64,000 bases of DNA from Halomonas dongshanensis (GTDB taxonomy: Bacteria > Pseudomonadota > Gammaproteobacteria > Pseudomonadales > Halomonadaceae): positions 248,001 to 312,000 of the forward strand of contig NZ_JAJISC010000004.1 in the NCBI RefSeq assembly GCF_024790395.1, written 5' to 3'. Below the pieces are notes generated by a model that was not told the DNA's origin, ran no database searches, and worked only from the letters and a program-made list of their open reading frames with translations. The position numbers were made by a program, and so were the translations under genes. This document shows positions 39,703 to 49,730 of this stretch, piece after piece. The first letter of the stretch is position 1; each line of letters begins with the position of its first letter.

Positions 39703-40806
39703 TCAAGCCTGATCGTTGCTTAAATAGCGCCGCGGTACGCGGGGCAAAATGCCGGTCAGCAGGGTGTAGCTAATGGTATCGCAGCCGTTGGCGACCTCGT
39801 CGACGCTGAGTACGGTGCCGTTGGCGGCTCGTCCCCAAAGCACTACTTCGCTGCCGATGCGAACCTCGGGTAGGTCGGTGACATCGACGGTCAGCATGTC
39901 CATGGAGACCTTGCCTGCTATCGTGCAGCGCTGACCGTCGACCAGCACGGGCGTGCCATCCTGAGCGTGGCGATCATAGCCATCACCATAGCCTGCGGCG
40001 ACCACGGCGATTCGGCTTGGGCGCGGTGCACGCCAGCGGCCGGCGTATCCCACGGGCTCGCCCGCTGCCAGATCGCGCAGCGCGATCACTTGTGATCGCA
40101 AGGTCATGACCGGACGCAGGTCGCGGCTCGACGCATTGGCGACTTCCAACGGGTCGCTGCCATAGAGCATGATGCCGGGGCGGTTCCAGTCGCCATGGGC
40201 AACGGGCCAGGCCAGCGTGGCCGGGGAGTTGGCGATGCTCAACGGCGCTTTGAGCGCATGCGCCAGGGCTACGATACGCTGCAGCTGGATCTCGAAATAG
40301 CCGCTATCGCTGGCGTCCGCCGAGGCGAAGTGGCTCATTAGCACAAGTTCGCCCACCTGAGGCGCTTGACTCAGACGCGCCCAGAGGCTTTCGATCTCCT
40401 CGGGGGCAAAGCCCAGGCGATGCATGCCCGAGTCGACCTTGAGCCAGACCGGAATAGGGCGATGCGGTGCAAAGCTCAACAGTGCTTCCACCTGCCACGC
40501 GCTATGCACGGCGATCCAAAAACCGTGCTCATCGACCAGCGCGAGCTCATCAGCGCTAAAAATCCCCTCTAGCAGCACGATAGGCGTATCGATGCCCGCT
40601 TGGCGAAGCGCTAACGCCTCTTCGATACAGGCGACGCCAAAGGCAGGTGCCTCGCCTACCAGCGCCTTGGCGCATTCGATGGCGCCATGGCCGTAGGCAT
40701 CGGCCTTGATGATCGCTACCGAACGGCTTTGGGGTGCACAGGCGCAGGCGTGGCGATAATTGTGACAGAGCGCGGCGAGGTCGATATCGGCAACGAGGGG
40801 ACGCAT
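39703..40806 (-). CDS. alr: Alanine racemase
   Basis: About 367 residues from MRPLVADIDLAALCHN; an in-frame GTG four codons earlier (40818) is an alternative, and neither has a good ribosome-binding site. It is PLP dependent: the cofactor lysine is in AIIKADAYGHG (about residue 35) and the catalytic Tyr in GYGDGYDRH. KVSMDML is the conserved C-terminal block. It makes D-alanine for peptidoglycan. It lies downstream of the rpoS terminator. Confidence 0.95.
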   Translation of the reverse strand: MRPLVADIDLAALCHNYRHACACAPQSRSVAIIKADAYGHGAIECAKALVGEAPAFGVACIEEALALRQAGIDTPIVLLEGIFSADELALVDEHGFWIAVHSAWQVEALLSFAPHRPIPVWLKVDSGMHRLGFAPEEIESLWARLSQAPQVGELVLMSHFASADASDSGYFEIQLQRIVALAHALKAPLSIANSPATLAWPVAHGDWNRPGIMLYGSDPLEVANASSRDLRPVMTLRSQVIALRDLAAGEPVGYAGRWRAPRPSRIAVVAAGYGDGYDRHAQDGTPVLVDGQRCTIAGKVSMDMLTVDVTDLPEVRIGSEVVLWGRAANGTVLSVDEVANGCDTISYTLLTGILPRVPRRYLSNDQA

Positions 40807-40850
40807 GATGGTAGTCACTCAAACGAAGTCAAAGGCAGTAGTTGCCCTAG

Positions 40851-40883
40851 TAAAAACCACGCACCGGAAAGCCGGTGCGTGGT
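40851..40883 (-). terminator. rpoS terminator
   Basis: A 12-bp perfect stem ACCACGCACCGG/CCGGTGCGTGGT with a 4-nt loop, followed on the minus strand by TTTTT. A strong intrinsic terminator 56 bases after the rpoS stop. Confidence 0.9.
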
Positions 40884-40938
40884 CGGTAATAATGCGCGGC
40901 CTGCCACCGCTGCCAAGCAGTAGCAGCCGCGACTTGCC

Positions 40939-41916
40939 CTAGCTTTCGAAAATGGCTTCCATGGAAAGCCCCTGTTTCTCCAGCGCGCGGCGTAGCTTCT
41001 TTAACGCTTCCACCTGAATCTGGCGAACGCGTTCGCGGGTGAGGCCGATCTCGGCGCCGACTTCCTCGAGCGTGGCCGACTCATGTCCGCGCAGACCGAA
41101 GCGACGTACCACCACTTCGCGCTGCTTCTCGGAAAGCTCGTCTAGCCAATGATCGACGTGCGCTTTGACGTCGCCATCCACCAAGGTTTCCTCAGGCCCC
41201 TGCTCCTCTTCGTCGGCCAGAGTGTCGATCAACGGCTTGTCACTTTCGCCGCCCATCGGGTAGTCGACGGAGGAGACACGCTCGTTCAGACCCAACATCT
41301 TCTTGACCGTTTCCACTGGCTTGTCGAGGTGTTCGGCAATCTCTTCGGCGGTGGCTTCGTGGTCGAGCTTTTGGGTCAGCTCACGCGCCGCACGCAGGTA
41401 GATGTTGAGCTCCTTGACCACGTGGATCGGTAGCCGGATCGTGCGTGTTTGGTTCATCAACGCGCGCTCGATGGTCTGGCGAATCCACCAAGTGGCATAG
41501 GTGGAGAAACGAAACCCGCGCTCGGGATCGAACTTCTCCACCGCCCGAATCAGCCCTAAGTTACCCTCCTCGATCAGATCGAGCAGCGTCAGCCCACGGT
41601 TGAGATAGCGCCTTGCGATCTTGACCACCAAGCGAAGGTTGGACTCGATCATCCGCGAACGGCCGAGCGCGTCGCCCTTACGCGCCAAGCGGCCGTAATG
41701 CACCTCTTCTTCGGGCGTCAGCAGCGGCGAGAAGCCGATTTCGTTAAGGTATATCTGGGTCGCATCCAAGCTTTGATACTGTCGCTCTTCGCGGCCCAAT
41801 GCTTTTTCGAAGGCATCGTCTTCGCTTTCGGTAGAGAGGTCCTCATCAACCTCTTCGACTGCTGGTTCCATTGCGTCTGTATCCACTTCCTGTAGATCCC
41901 TCTCTAGCATCGTCAT
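40939..41916 (-). CDS. rpoS: RNA polymerase sigma factor RpoS (stationary phase/stress)
   Basis: 325 residues. Region 1.2 [21 protein letters not shown], region 2 with [51 protein letters not shown], and region 4 with [27 protein letters not shown]. The N-terminus is very acidic. The context (nlpD immediately upstream) and length confirm RpoS rather than RpoH. In relatives the main rpoS promoter lies inside nlpD. Confidence 0.97.
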   Translation of the reverse strand: MTMLERDLQEVDTDAMEPAVEEVDEDLSTESEDDAFEKALGREERQYQSLDATQIYLNEIGFSPLLTPEEEVHYGRLARKGDALGRSRMIESNLRLVVKIARRYLNRGLTLLDLIEEGNLGLIRAVEKFDPERGFRFSTYATWWIRQTIERALMNQTRTIRLPIHVVKELNIYLRAARELTQKLDHEATAEEIAEHLDKPVETVKKMLGLNERVSSVDYPMGGESDKPLIDTLADEEEQGPEETLVDGDVKAHVDHWLDELSEKQREVVVRRFGLRGHESATLEEVGAEIGLTRERVRQIQVEALKKLRRALEKQGLSMEAIFES

Positions 41917-41968
41917 TGCGCTTACCCCCGGTTGAGCCTACCCCGCCATTTAAAAAATTAAGAAAGGA

Positions 41969-41985
41969 AGCGCCGAAAAGGCGCG
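41969..41985 (-). terminator. Weak hairpin in the nlpD-rpoS spacer
   Basis: GCGCC-TTTTC-GGCGC followed on the minus strand by a pyrimidine-rich TTCCTTTCTT. It could be a weak terminator after nlpD or part of the rpoS leader, which in other bacteria is a target of small RNAs. Confidence 0.3.
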
Positions 41986-42088
41986 GTCTAGCTTCTTGTA
42001 TGCCGCTATTTTATATGACGCGTATTTCACGTTCGGGTGTCACCTGGGCGGCGAACCTGGTTCCATGGTCGACGCCGCCCATAGACGC

Positions 42089-43198
42089 TTAACGGGAGGG
42101 GAGATAGTCCAGCGGGTTTTGCGGCTGGCCATCGCGACGCACTTCGAAGTGCAGTCGTGGGCTTTCGGCGTCGCTGTCTCCCACCGTGGCGATGACCTCA
42201 CCAGCCTCGACCACGTCGTTCTCACTGACCCGCAAGCTGTCGTTGTGCGCGTAGGCACTCAGGTATTGATCGTTGTGCTTGAGCAGGATGAGGTTGCCAT
42301 ACCCCCGAACCCCACTACCGGCATAGACTACGATACCCGGCCCCGCTGCTTTTACAGGTTGCCCCTTTTCTGCAGCAATATCAATCCCAGCGGTAATGGT
42401 ACCCCCCTGGCCGAACTCACCAACCACGCGGCCATCAGCCGGCCACTGCCAAGCAATATTTTCCGCAGGCGTGTAGGTCCGCGACGAGCGATCGGGCGCT
42501 GAGGACGAGGGCGCAGCCTGCTGCGGCGTCGGTTCGGACTCTGGCTCGGCTTGCTGTTCGGGTGCAGGTTCTGGCTCGATGGTGACGCCGACACTTTCTG
42601 TCGGCACCGGCTGAGAAGGCGCGCTCTCTTGGCGGCTTGGCTCTTCTCGCTGGGCACTCGTCGAAGACGAAGAGGCGATATCGTCATTCTCGACGTCGCG
42701 CTCGTCGGCTTGGCGGCGGTTACGCGCCATGGCTGACTCATCCGGCAAGAGCCAGTCGAGCTCTTGGTCGCTCTGGCCACTTTGTGCCTGCCCCTGGTTC
42801 GCGCTTGGCGTGTTCGATGCAACAGCCACCTGAGCGCCGCCGGATTGATTATTGAGCCCGGTAGCAACCGCTCCCCGCGACGGCTGAGCGCTGGCGGCAG
42901 CGGGCGCACCTGCACCTGCGCCTTGACGCAGCGCAATGCTTTGGCCGGGCTGAATCTGGTAAGGCGGCGAGATGTTATTGAGTGCTGCCAAGTCGCGGTA
43001 GTCGAGGTTGTGCTGCCAGGCGATGCCATAAAGCGTGTCGCCGGGTTTGACGGTGTACTGGGGCGTGCGCTCGACGGCGCGGCTCGCTTCGCTCAAGTCA
43101 CGCACCTGAGGCGCCCCACCTTGCTGGTTGGCGCAACCCGCTACCGCCAGCGCCAAAGCGGAAACGGCAAAAACTTTATGCATGAAGACCTTACGCAT
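42089..43198 (-). CDS. nlpD: NlpD-type lipoprotein: LysM plus degenerate M23 (amidase activator)
   Basis: About 369 residues from MRKVFMHKVF (GGAGTAAGG upstream). A lipobox (LAVAGC) gives an outer-membrane lipoprotein. A LysM domain follows (YTVKPGDTLYGIAWQHNL, about 45-90), then a long Gln/Ser/Pro/Glu-rich linker, and a C-terminal M23/LytM domain. The LytM region reads GTITAGIDIAAEKGQ and lacks the usual zinc-binding His before GxDI, as E. coli NlpD does, so it should activate an amidase (AmiC) rather than cut peptidoglycan. The longer frame to 43438 passes through tandem repeats and is rejected. Confidence 0.94.
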   Translation of the reverse strand: MRKVFMHKVFAVSALALAVAGCANQQGGAPQVRDLSEASRAVERTPQYTVKPGDTLYGIAWQHNLDYRDLAALNNISPPYQIQPGQSIALRQGAGAGAPAAASAQPSRGAVATGLNNQSGGAQVAVASNTPSANQGQAQSGQSDQELDWLLPDESAMARNRRQADERDVENDDIASSSSTSAQREEPSRQESAPSQPVPTESVGVTIEPEPAPEQQAEPESEPTPQQAAPSSSAPDRSSRTYTPAENIAWQWPADGRVVGEFGQGGTITAGIDIAAEKGQPVKAAGPGIVVYAGSGVRGYGNLILLKHNDQYLSAYAHNDSLRVSENDVVEAGEVIATVGDSDAESPRLHFEVRRDGQPQNPLDYLPSR

Positions 43199-43217
43199 GC
43201 AAACCTTACTCCTGTCT

Positions 43218-43286
43218 ATGTCTTGGACCACCATGTCTTGACCAGCATGTCTTGGCCAGCATGTCTTGGCCAGATGCCCTGATCCG
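43218..43286. repeat. Tandem 14-bp repeats upstream of nlpD
   Basis: ATGTCTTG occurs at 43218, 43233, 43247 and 43261 with periods of 15, 14 and 14, followed by a degenerate ATGCCCTG at 43274. Units have the form ATGTCTTGGCCAGC. The array is in the 127-bp spacer between the DUF368 gene and nlpD, 20 to 90 bases before the nlpD start. Confidence 0.8.
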
Positions 43287-43325
43287 TTGGCCTCGGCCAC
43301 CCTGCCCTGGCCAATATATCCAAAC

Positions 43326-44321
43326 TCACGCCTTATCGGAGTGGCCTTTACGCGGCGTATCTTCTGGTGCGATGCGCGGCTCCAGCGGTGCAGGCCGACG
43401 ATGGCTCGCCTGGCGGTTGAGCGCAACGACCAGCACAACCCCCAGCAGCATCAGTGCGACTACGCCCACCACCTGTGCCGAGTTGCCGGTCAGCATGGCG
43501 TAGTCGTCGGGCATCAGGTAGCGGTAGCTCAGCGGTACCATTTGCTCGTTTGGCCCCAACTGGTAGCTTAACAGCTCGCGCCACGGCCAGAGAACCGGCA
43601 GCGACCCAACGATGAATCCCAGTAGCAACTGAAGCGTGGCGTCGTGATAGCGGCGCAAAAGCCAAGCCAACAGCCGCGAAGAGAGCGCCAGCCCTACCGC
43701 GCAGCCTACCCCAAAAAGCCCAATGACGACGATATCGAGCCCACGTATTGCCTGCATGATGGTGCCGTAGAGTCCCATGGTGAGCAATAGAAAGCTGCCC
43801 GAAACGCCCGGCAGCAGCATGGCACTGATGGCAATGGCTCCCGCCACCATGATCACCGCGGCCTCATTGCCAAGCAGCAGTACCAAAGGCATGAGCGCCG
43901 GCAGCATGTTGGCGAGCAAGAGCCCCGCCAGTAGAGCAAAGACGTAGCGCCACTTCCACCGACGGCTGGCGCTGCTAACCACCAGCGTAGAGGCCGCCAC
44001 CAAACCAAAGAAAAACCCATTGAGCAGCAGCGGATGCTGCTCCATCAGCCATACGGCCAAATGCGCCACCGAGAACAGGCTCACTCCGACCCCGGCCAAA
44101 AGCGGTATCAAAAACGCCATGTTCAGATAGCGCCAAAGACCGGCCACGCCGCCCCGGCGCCATACGCCCCAAACACCGGGACCAAAGCGTCGAATGGTAT
44201 CGATCAACTCCTCGTAGATGCCGGTGATAAAGGCAATGGTCCCTCCCGAGACGCCAGGAACGGCATCGGCCGCCCCCATGCCTGCACCTTTGAAAAAGGT
44301 GCCTATCGATCGACGCTTCAC
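43326..44321 (-). CDS. DUF368 family integral membrane protein
   Basis: About 331 residues from a GTG at 44321 ([28 protein letters not shown]), whose TGA-overlapping start (GTGA) couples it to pcm. GAADAVPGVSGGTIAFITGIYEEL and SGSFLLLTMGLYGTI are the family signatures. There are about eight to ten membrane segments. DUF368 proteins have been linked to polyprenyl-phosphate carrier recycling, but that link for this member is inference. It sits between pcm and nlpD, a position empty in E. coli. Confidence 0.9.
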   Translation of the reverse strand: MKRRSIGTFFKGAGMGAADAVPGVSGGTIAFITGIYEELIDTIRRFGPGVWGVWRRGGVAGLWRYLNMAFLIPLLAGVGVSLFSVAHLAVWLMEQHPLLLNGFFFGLVAASTLVVSSASRRWKWRYVFALLAGLLLANMLPALMPLVLLLGNEAAVIMVAGAIAISAMLLPGVSGSFLLLTMGLYGTIMQAIRGLDIVVIGLFGVGCAVGLALSSRLLAWLLRRYHDATLQLLLGFIVGSLPVLWPWRELLSYQLGPNEQMVPLSYRYLMPDDYAMLTGNSAQVVGVVALMLLGVVLVVALNRQASHRRPAPLEPRIAPEDTPRKGHSDKA

Positions 44322-44995
44322 TCCACCACTCCTTGCAAAAAAGGCACGAAGCGAACCGGCTCCAAGCGGCGTTTTTCGAACGCCGCGCCAATCCGCTTCA
44401 CCTGGGTTAACCACTGGCTGCCATCGGCTTCTTCGAGCGGCGCGATCAGCAAGCCTCCCTCTTTTAATTGATGCATCAGCGCCGGGGGCAGCGTCTGGGC
44501 GCAGGCGGTGAGCAAGATGACATCGAAAGGCGCCGCCTCCGGCCACCCCTCGGCGCCATCGGCGACGGCAAGGGCCGGATCGGCCTCCAGATACCACAGC
44601 CGCTCGGCCGCGCGGGCGTGTAGCGCCTGAATACGTTCGATGGAGTAGAGCTCCTCCACCAGACGCGACAAGATCAAGGTTTGATAGCCTGATCCCGTGC
44701 CCAGCTCCAACACCCGGCGCGGCGACGCACGCAGTACAAGTTCGGTCATCCGCGCCACGGTCAGCGGCTGCGACAGCGTCTGACCAAAGCCGATGGGCAG
44801 CGAGGTGTCTTCGTAGGCGCGGTGCGCCAATGCCTCATCGACGAACAGATGGCGCGGCTCGCGTGCCATCACTTCGAGCACGCGCGCATCGCTGATGCCC
44901 CCCTGCTGCAGCCGCTCGATCATGCGGTCGCGCGTGCGCTGTGAGGTCATACCGCGACCGCGCAGCGCCTCGGGCGACAGTTCAGGCAAAGGCAT
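44318..44995 (-). CDS. pcm: Protein-L-isoaspartate O-methyltransferase
   Basis: About 225 residues from [16 protein letters not shown], overlapping the surE end by 14 bases; a later ATG at 44950 is possible. It repairs isoaspartyl residues using SAM. Motifs are [21 protein letters not shown], the SAM loop [12 protein letters not shown], and the C-terminal [21 protein letters not shown]. It precedes the DUF368 gene with a four-base overlap. Confidence 0.94.
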   Translation of the reverse strand: MPLPELSPEALRGRGMTSQRTRDRMIERLQQGGISDARVLEVMAREPRHLFVDEALAHRAYEDTSLPIGFGQTLSQPLTVARMTELVLRASPRRVLELGTGSGYQTLILSRLVEELYSIERIQALHARAAERLWYLEADPALAVADGAEGWPEAAPFDVILLTACAQTLPPALMHQLKEGGLLIAPLEEADGSQWLTQVKRIGAAFEKRRLEPVRFVPFLQGVVE

Positions 44996-45728
44996 CGAGC
45001 CAGCCTTGAACGTCATCGCGCGCGGCGTGACGGGTAAGATCCGTCTGTAGCGGTGTAATCGACACGTACCCCGCCTCAATGGCGGCAAAGTCGGTATCTT
45101 CGCCATCATCGGCGTTGGCCGCTACCGGCGCGATCCAGTAGCGCGTGCGCCCGCGCGGGTCTTCTACCGCCACCGGGCGCTCGGCCGGGCCGCGATAGCC
45201 CAACCGGGTGACGCGAAAGCCGCGCAGCGCCTCCCAGGGCACATCGGGCACGTTGACGTTGAGCAGCGAGCGCGGCGGCAGCGACAGTTGGTCGGCGGCA
45301 CCGATCAGCGTTGCGGCTACTCGCGCAGCGGTATCGAAGTATTGCTGGCCGCACAGCGACATGGCGATGGCCGTCATACCCAGATTGCGCCCCTCCATGG
45401 CCGCCGCCACGGTGCCCGAATAGAGCACGTCGTCACCCAAGTTGCTGCCGTGATTGATACCCGAGATGACCAGATCTGGGCGTTCGTCCCAGATGCCATT
45501 GACGCCCAGATAGACGCAGTCCGCTGGCGTTCCGTCGACGCTGTAGAAGCCGTTATCCAGCGCCGTCAGCGCCAAGGGGCGCGACAGCGTCAGCGAATTA
45601 CTCGCACCGCTACGGTCGCGATCCGGCGCCACCACGCGCAGTTGGGCATAGGCCGCCAACGCATCGCTCAGGGCCTTCAAACCAGGCGCGTGAACGCCAT
45701 CGTCGTTGGAAAGCAGCAGTCGTCGCAT
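44982..45728 (-). CDS. surE: 5'/3'-nucleotidase SurE
   Basis: 248 residues. Metal-binding [13 protein letters not shown] at the N-terminus, [12 protein letters not shown], and [25 protein letters not shown]. It is a survival-associated phosphatase for nucleotides and short polyphosphate. It is part of the conserved truD-surE-pcm order. Confidence 0.96.
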   Translation of the reverse strand: MRRLLLSNDDGVHAPGLKALSDALAAYAQLRVVAPDRDRSGASNSLTLSRPLALTALDNGFYSVDGTPADCVYLGVNGIWDERPDLVISGINHGSNLGDDVLYSGTVAAAMEGRNLGMTAIAMSLCGQQYFDTAARVAATLIGAADQLSLPPRSLLNVNVPDVPWEALRGFRVTRLGYRGPAERPVAVEDPRGRTRYWIAPVAANADDGEDTDFAAIEAGYVSITPLQTDLTRHAARDDVQGWLDAFA

Positions 45729-45746
45729 GAAGATCTCCTCGCTCGA

Positions 45747-46832
45747 TCAGGGTGAAAGCGCAGCGCCGGGCCTCACCGGCTCGAAGTCGGGGTGAGCGAT
45801 CAGTTCACTGATCACGGCAGTCGCGAAGCTGCCCTTGGGCAGCTCGAAGCTCAGCACCACGCGATCCGGGGCCTCACGCTCAAGCCGAGGTTCGCTCAAG
45901 CGCATGCGCAGCGCCCGACGTGAAACAGCCACACCGCTGCGCTCGAGCCCAGCGCAAAGCGTTGGGTAGGTCTTTTCAAGCGTCTGCGCGTGCGCTGCCA
46001 TGGCGCCCTGCTCTTCCACGCCCTTGCCCCACAGCGGTGCGGTGGGGTGAACGTCGAGTCGCCCTGCACGCGCGTAAAGCGTCTCGTCCACCTCGTCGAT
46101 GGCAAAAAGACTCTGAGTGCCGTCGAGCATCAGCGTATCGGCGGGGCACGGCGTGGCCCAGCTGCCCTCCTCGATACGCGCGCTCAGCAAGGTATTGAAC
46201 AAAAAGCTGCGCGCACTGGACAGCAGCATGCCGTGGCGATCGTCGCGCTTGCGCCAACCTTTGGCCAGAAGCGCCTCGGCGCGAAACAGGTTGCGTCCCT
46301 CGGGACCGAAGCGCTGAGGTCCGAAATAGTTTGGCACGCCCTGCTCGCAGAGGTGCTGCCAGCGCGGCGTGAGCGCCTCCTCAGCCATTGCCGGACCGCT
46401 CAAACGCAGAGTGAAGCGATTACGGCGGTGCACGCCGCGCTTGAGTTTGCGCGGGTGGCGGTGGCACTGAAGTACCTGAATGCCGCTTTCGGCGAGAGCC
46501 GTTTCTAACCCCTCCGGTGGCTCGCGTCCGGGAAGCTGAACGCTGAGCCACTGCCGGGTGATGGCGATGCGATCCTTCATGCCCGAATAGCCGATCTCGC
46601 GCGGGCCGGTCTTACACAGACGCCCAAGCGCGCGTACTACATCGAGCGTGGTCTGGCCGCGCTTTTCGATAAAGAGCCAAAGATGTTCACCCTGACCTTC
46701 GGGGGTGAAATCCAAAAGCTCCTCGACGACGAAATCTTCGGCAACGCCGCGGTAGCTCCCCGGTAAAGGGGCGCCGAAATGCTCGTCCAGTAGCCGCCGC
46801 CAGCGCGGCCAGTCGCTCGCGTTCAAAGGCAT
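45747..46832 (-). CDS. truD: tRNA pseudouridine(13) synthase
   Basis: 361 residues. The catalytic Asp is in [15 protein letters not shown] (near residue 88). Other family motifs are [26 protein letters not shown] near the N-terminus, a [12 protein letters not shown] block and [16 protein letters not shown]. Its start overlaps the ispF stop by ten bases. Confidence 0.95.
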   Translation of the reverse strand: MPLNASDWPRWRRLLDEHFGAPLPGSYRGVAEDFVVEELLDFTPEGQGEHLWLFIEKRGQTTLDVVRALGRLCKTGPREIGYSGMKDRIAITRQWLSVQLPGREPPEGLETALAESGIQVLQCHRHPRKLKRGVHRRNRFTLRLSGPAMAEEALTPRWQHLCEQGVPNYFGPQRFGPEGRNLFRAEALLAKGWRKRDDRHGMLLSSARSFLFNTLLSARIEEGSWATPCPADTLMLDGTQSLFAIDEVDETLYARAGRLDVHPTAPLWGKGVEEQGAMAAHAQTLEKTYPTLCAGLERSGVAVSRRALRMRLSEPRLEREAPDRVVLSFELPKGSFATAVISELIAHPDFEPVRPGAALSP

Positions 46833-47296
46833 TGCAGCAGCACCACGGCTTCGGCGGCGATTCCTTCACCGCGGCCGGTAAAGCCTAAACGCTCGGTGGT
46901 GGTGGCTTTGACATTGACCTGATTCAGCGCCACCTGCAGATCGGCGGCGATGACCTCGCGCATGGCATCGATATGCGGCGACATCTTGGGTAGCTGCGCC
47001 ATCAAGGTGGCATCGAGGTTGACTATCTGGTAGCCCTCGGTGCGGACAAGACCAACGACATGGCGCAGCAGAGCGCGACTGTCGGCCCCGGCGTAGGTCG
47101 GATCGGTATCGGGAAAATGGCGGCCGATATCACCCAGCGCACAGGCGCCGAGCAGCGCATCACTAATGGCGTGCAGCAGCACGTCGCCGTCGGAGTGCGC
47201 AACGAAGCCTTGCTCGAAGGGGATGGCAACGCCGCCGATCATTAGCTGGTTGCCGGGGCCGAAGCGGTGAACGTCAAAACCGTGGCCAATTCGCAT
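46823..47296 (-). CDS. ispF: 2-C-methyl-D-erythritol 2,4-cyclodiphosphate synthase
   Basis: 157 residues, normal length. Zinc ligands are in [12 protein letters not shown], plus the His in [19 protein letters not shown]. It acts two steps after IspD in the MEP isoprenoid pathway. It lies between ispD and truD on the minus strand. Confidence 0.97.
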   Translation of the reverse strand: MRIGHGFDVHRFGPGNQLMIGGVAIPFEQGFVAHSDGDVLLHAISDALLGACALGDIGRHFPDTDPTYAGADSRALLRHVVGLVRTEGYQIVNLDATLMAQLPKMSPHIDAMREVIAADLQVALNQVNVKATTTERLGFTGRGEGIAAEAVVLLQCL

Positions 47297-47323
47297 GGTG
47301 TTCTCCTTAAAGCACTTGCTGGC

Positions 47324-48067
47324 TTAACTGCGCGTAGCGGCCAGGGCGATCTCGTGGCCACTTTCGGCCTTATGTATCTCGCCCGCCTGGGCCGACAGGA
47401 TGGCGGCGGCAAGACCAAGATCGCCAGGGTGGGTAACCTTGATATTGTCGCGGCGGGCGCTCACCAGACGCGGCGCCAATCCCAGCGCCTCGATTGCCGA
47501 CGCTTCGTCAGTCACTAAAGCGCCGCTGCGCTGGGCCTGGGTTAGCGCGCGCAACAGTAGCCCATGGCGAAACCCCTGTGGGGTCAAGGCGTGCCATAAG
47601 CCATCGCGGCATTCGGTGCGAAAACTTGCGCCATCGCCATTATCACGCTTCATGGTATCGGCCACCGGCATCGCCAGCAGAGCGCCGCTGGCACTCTCCA
47701 GCGTGGCCTGATAGAGCGCCTGTAGGTCGTTTGGCATCACGCAGGGGCGGGCAACATCGTGTACCAGCACGGGGTCATTGGCGTCGGCAGCCATGGCGTG
47801 CAAACCGTTGAGCACGCTGTCCATACGCTCGGCACCACCGCTGACGCGTTGCCAGTGGGCAAAAGGCATCCAGGCGTTGCGAAACCAGCGGTCGTCGTCG
47901 TCCAGGCAAATCACGCAGCGGGCCTCGGGAAAGGCGGCGTGCAGGCGGCGTAGGGTGTGGCGCAAGAGCGGCTCACCGGCAAGGTCGAGGTACTGTTTTG
48001 GGCGGTCGGCGCCCATACGCTTGCCCTGTCCCGCCGCTGGCACCACTAGCCAAGGCGTCGGCGTCAC
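47324..48067 (-). CDS. ispD: 2-C-methyl-D-erythritol 4-phosphate cytidylyltransferase
   Basis: 247 residues starting at GTG. The CTP-binding loop is VVPAAGQGKRMGADRPKQYLDL; LVHDVARPCV and DEASAIEALG are other family motifs. The GTG overlaps the ftsB stop (GTGA), so translation is coupled. Confidence 0.96.
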   Translation of the reverse strand: MTPTPWLVVPAAGQGKRMGADRPKQYLDLAGEPLLRHTLRRLHAAFPEARCVICLDDDDRWFRNAWMPFAHWQRVSGGAERMDSVLNGLHAMAADANDPVLVHDVARPCVMPNDLQALYQATLESASGALLAMPVADTMKRDNGDGASFRTECRDGLWHALTPQGFRHGLLLRALTQAQRSGALVTDEASAIEALGLAPRLVSARRDNIKVTHPGDLGLAAAILSAQAGEIHKAESGHEIALAATRS

Positions 48068-48405
48068 GGCGACTGCCTCCCACGATGGTTGAGCGCGCCT
48101 GCATTGAGGCCGACCAGCTCACCTTCAATGGCAACGCCCGGCACCCAGAAGAACTGCTCATCGGTGCGCACCATGCCCATGTCGCTGCGCGCGCGCTCCT
48201 CAATGGCATCGAGCCCCGTCTTGAGGTCGGTGATCTCAGCCGCCAAGCGAGCATTTCGCTCGCGCAGGGGCACGTTAAGCTCTTCCTGATCCGCAACCCG
48301 CGCTTCGAGCTGTTTGAAATCACGCCAGCCGCCGTTGCCCAACCATAGGTGGTACTGCAATAGGCCAAGCGCCAGCAGCAGTATCAGCCCCAGCCATTTA
48401 TGCAT
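48064..48405 (-). CDS. ftsB: Cell division protein FtsB
   Basis: 113 residues: one membrane segment (LGLILLLALGLLQYHLWL), a coiled coil (about 30-75, LEARVADQEELNVPLRERNARLAAEI), and the short periplasmic ERARSDMGMVRTDEQFFWV motif. It forms the FtsQLB divisome complex. It is the first of the ftsB-ispD-ispF-truD-surE-pcm series. Confidence 0.95.
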   Translation of the reverse strand: MHKWLGLILLLALGLLQYHLWLGNGGWRDFKQLEARVADQEELNVPLRERNARLAAEITDLKTGLDAIEERARSDMGMVRTDEQFFWVPGVAIEGELVGLNAGALNHRGRQSP

Positions 48406-48477
48406 GTCGTCCTCTCCCTGAATCGTCGCCCTGCGCAGCCGCTGGGCATTATGCCATCAAGGCGCCTGACCAGCGAG

Positions 48478-49635
48478 TCAGTCGGCGCGAAACGGCAGCG
48501 CGGCCTGGGCGGCTTGGCGATAGGCCCGCACTTGGCGTCCCTCTTCGGCACAAAACTGCGCCACGCCTGCGGCCAAACCGGGGTGGGCCAAGTAGTGTAG
48601 CGAGCGCACGGGCTCGGGGGCAAAGCCACGAATCAACTTGTGCTCGCCTTGAGTACCCGGGTCGAACAAGCTAAGCCCTTGCTCCAGGCAGAAGGCGATG
48701 CCCTGGTAGTAGCAGGCCTCGAAATGCAGGCAGTCGGCGTGCACTTCGCTACCCCAGTAGCGGCCATAGAGCGAGTGCGCACCAACAAGATAGAGCGCCG
48801 CTGCCACCGGGCGCCCCTCCAGGCAGGCCTGCACCAGCATCAGCGATTCAGGCGCCTGCTGCCATAGTCGCTCGAAGAAGGCGTAGTTCAAATAGGGCGG
48901 CCGCCCGCGCTCGTGATAGGTGATGGTGTAGCAGGTATAGAAGTGGCGTAGCGCCTCTTCATCGATCTCGCGACCAGCGCGACGCTTAAGCGTGAAGCCT
49001 TGCTCGGCGACCAGGCGCCGTTCACGCTTGATCATCTTGCGCCGTTTGGAGGTCAGCGCTGCCAAAAAGCCATCGAAGTCACCAAAGCCACGGTCGCGCC
49101 ACTGAAACTGCACGCCCTCGCGCACAATGAGCTCAGGGCAGAGCGCTTTCCAGGCATCTACGTCATGGGTATCGGAAAACAGCAAGTGCCAGCTCGACAG
49201 GCCCTCCTTGTGGCACTGTTCGCGCCAGCCCTGGGCCAGCGCCGCGCGCACCCGTTCGCCATCGGCGTCAGAAGCAACCAACGTACGGGCGCTAGGCACC
49301 GGCGTAAAAGGAACGGCGCTCAACGCCTTGGGGTAGTAGCGCCCACCGGCGCCTTCCAGGGCGTCGGCCCAGGCCCAGTCGAAGACGTACTCCCCATAAG
49401 AGTGGTGCTTGCGGTAACGCGGTAGCGCCCCCACCAGCATATCCCCCTGCCACACGCAGAGATGGCAAGGCTCCCAGCCGGTCTCCACACTCACCGAGCC
49501 GCTGGCTTCCAGGGCGTGGAGAAAGGCATGGCGCAGGAAGGGCTGCTCGCTACTCACCAGCGTATCCCACTGGCGCGCGTCGATGGCCTCAATGGCCGCC
49601 AGGGTGACAAGCCTCAGCGGCAAGGGTGTGGGCAT
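48478..49635 (-). CDS. GNAT-fold protein of the peptidogalycan/FemAB-like COG3146 group (DUF482)
   Basis: 385 residues. The characteristic stretch is ALPRYRKHHSYGEYVFDWAWADAL, with HSLYGRYWGSEV and DCLHFEACYYQGIAFCLEQGL in the C-terminal acyltransferase half; the fold is related to FemAB-type aminoacyl transferases. The substrate is unknown. It is upstream of ftsB with a 72-bp gap and divergent from the histidine kinase gene. Confidence 0.82.
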   Translation of the reverse strand: MPTPLPLRLVTLAAIEAIDARQWDTLVSSEQPFLRHAFLHALEASGSVSVETGWEPCHLCVWQGDMLVGALPRYRKHHSYGEYVFDWAWADALEGAGGRYYPKALSAVPFTPVPSARTLVASDADGERVRAALAQGWREQCHKEGLSSWHLLFSDTHDVDAWKALCPELIVREGVQFQWRDRGFGDFDGFLAALTSKRRKMIKRERRLVAEQGFTLKRRAGREIDEEALRHFYTCYTITYHERGRPPYLNYAFFERLWQQAPESLMLVQACLEGRPVAAALYLVGAHSLYGRYWGSEVHADCLHFEACYYQGIAFCLEQGLSLFDPGTQGEHKLIRGFAPEPVRSLHYLAHPGLAAGVAQFCAEEGRQVRAYRQAAQAALPFRAD

Positions 49636-49730
49636 AGCGCCTCCTGGGCAATGGGATGCGGCTTAATTAACGTTTTGAAACACAGCCTCTATGGTATGTT
49701 GTCACTACCGCTCTTTCGAGACTCTTGTGA

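Noticed and set aside
43218..43286. Possible CRISPR-like repeats
   Set aside because: Units are 14 bp with no spacers between them and no cas genes nearby; it is a short tandem array.
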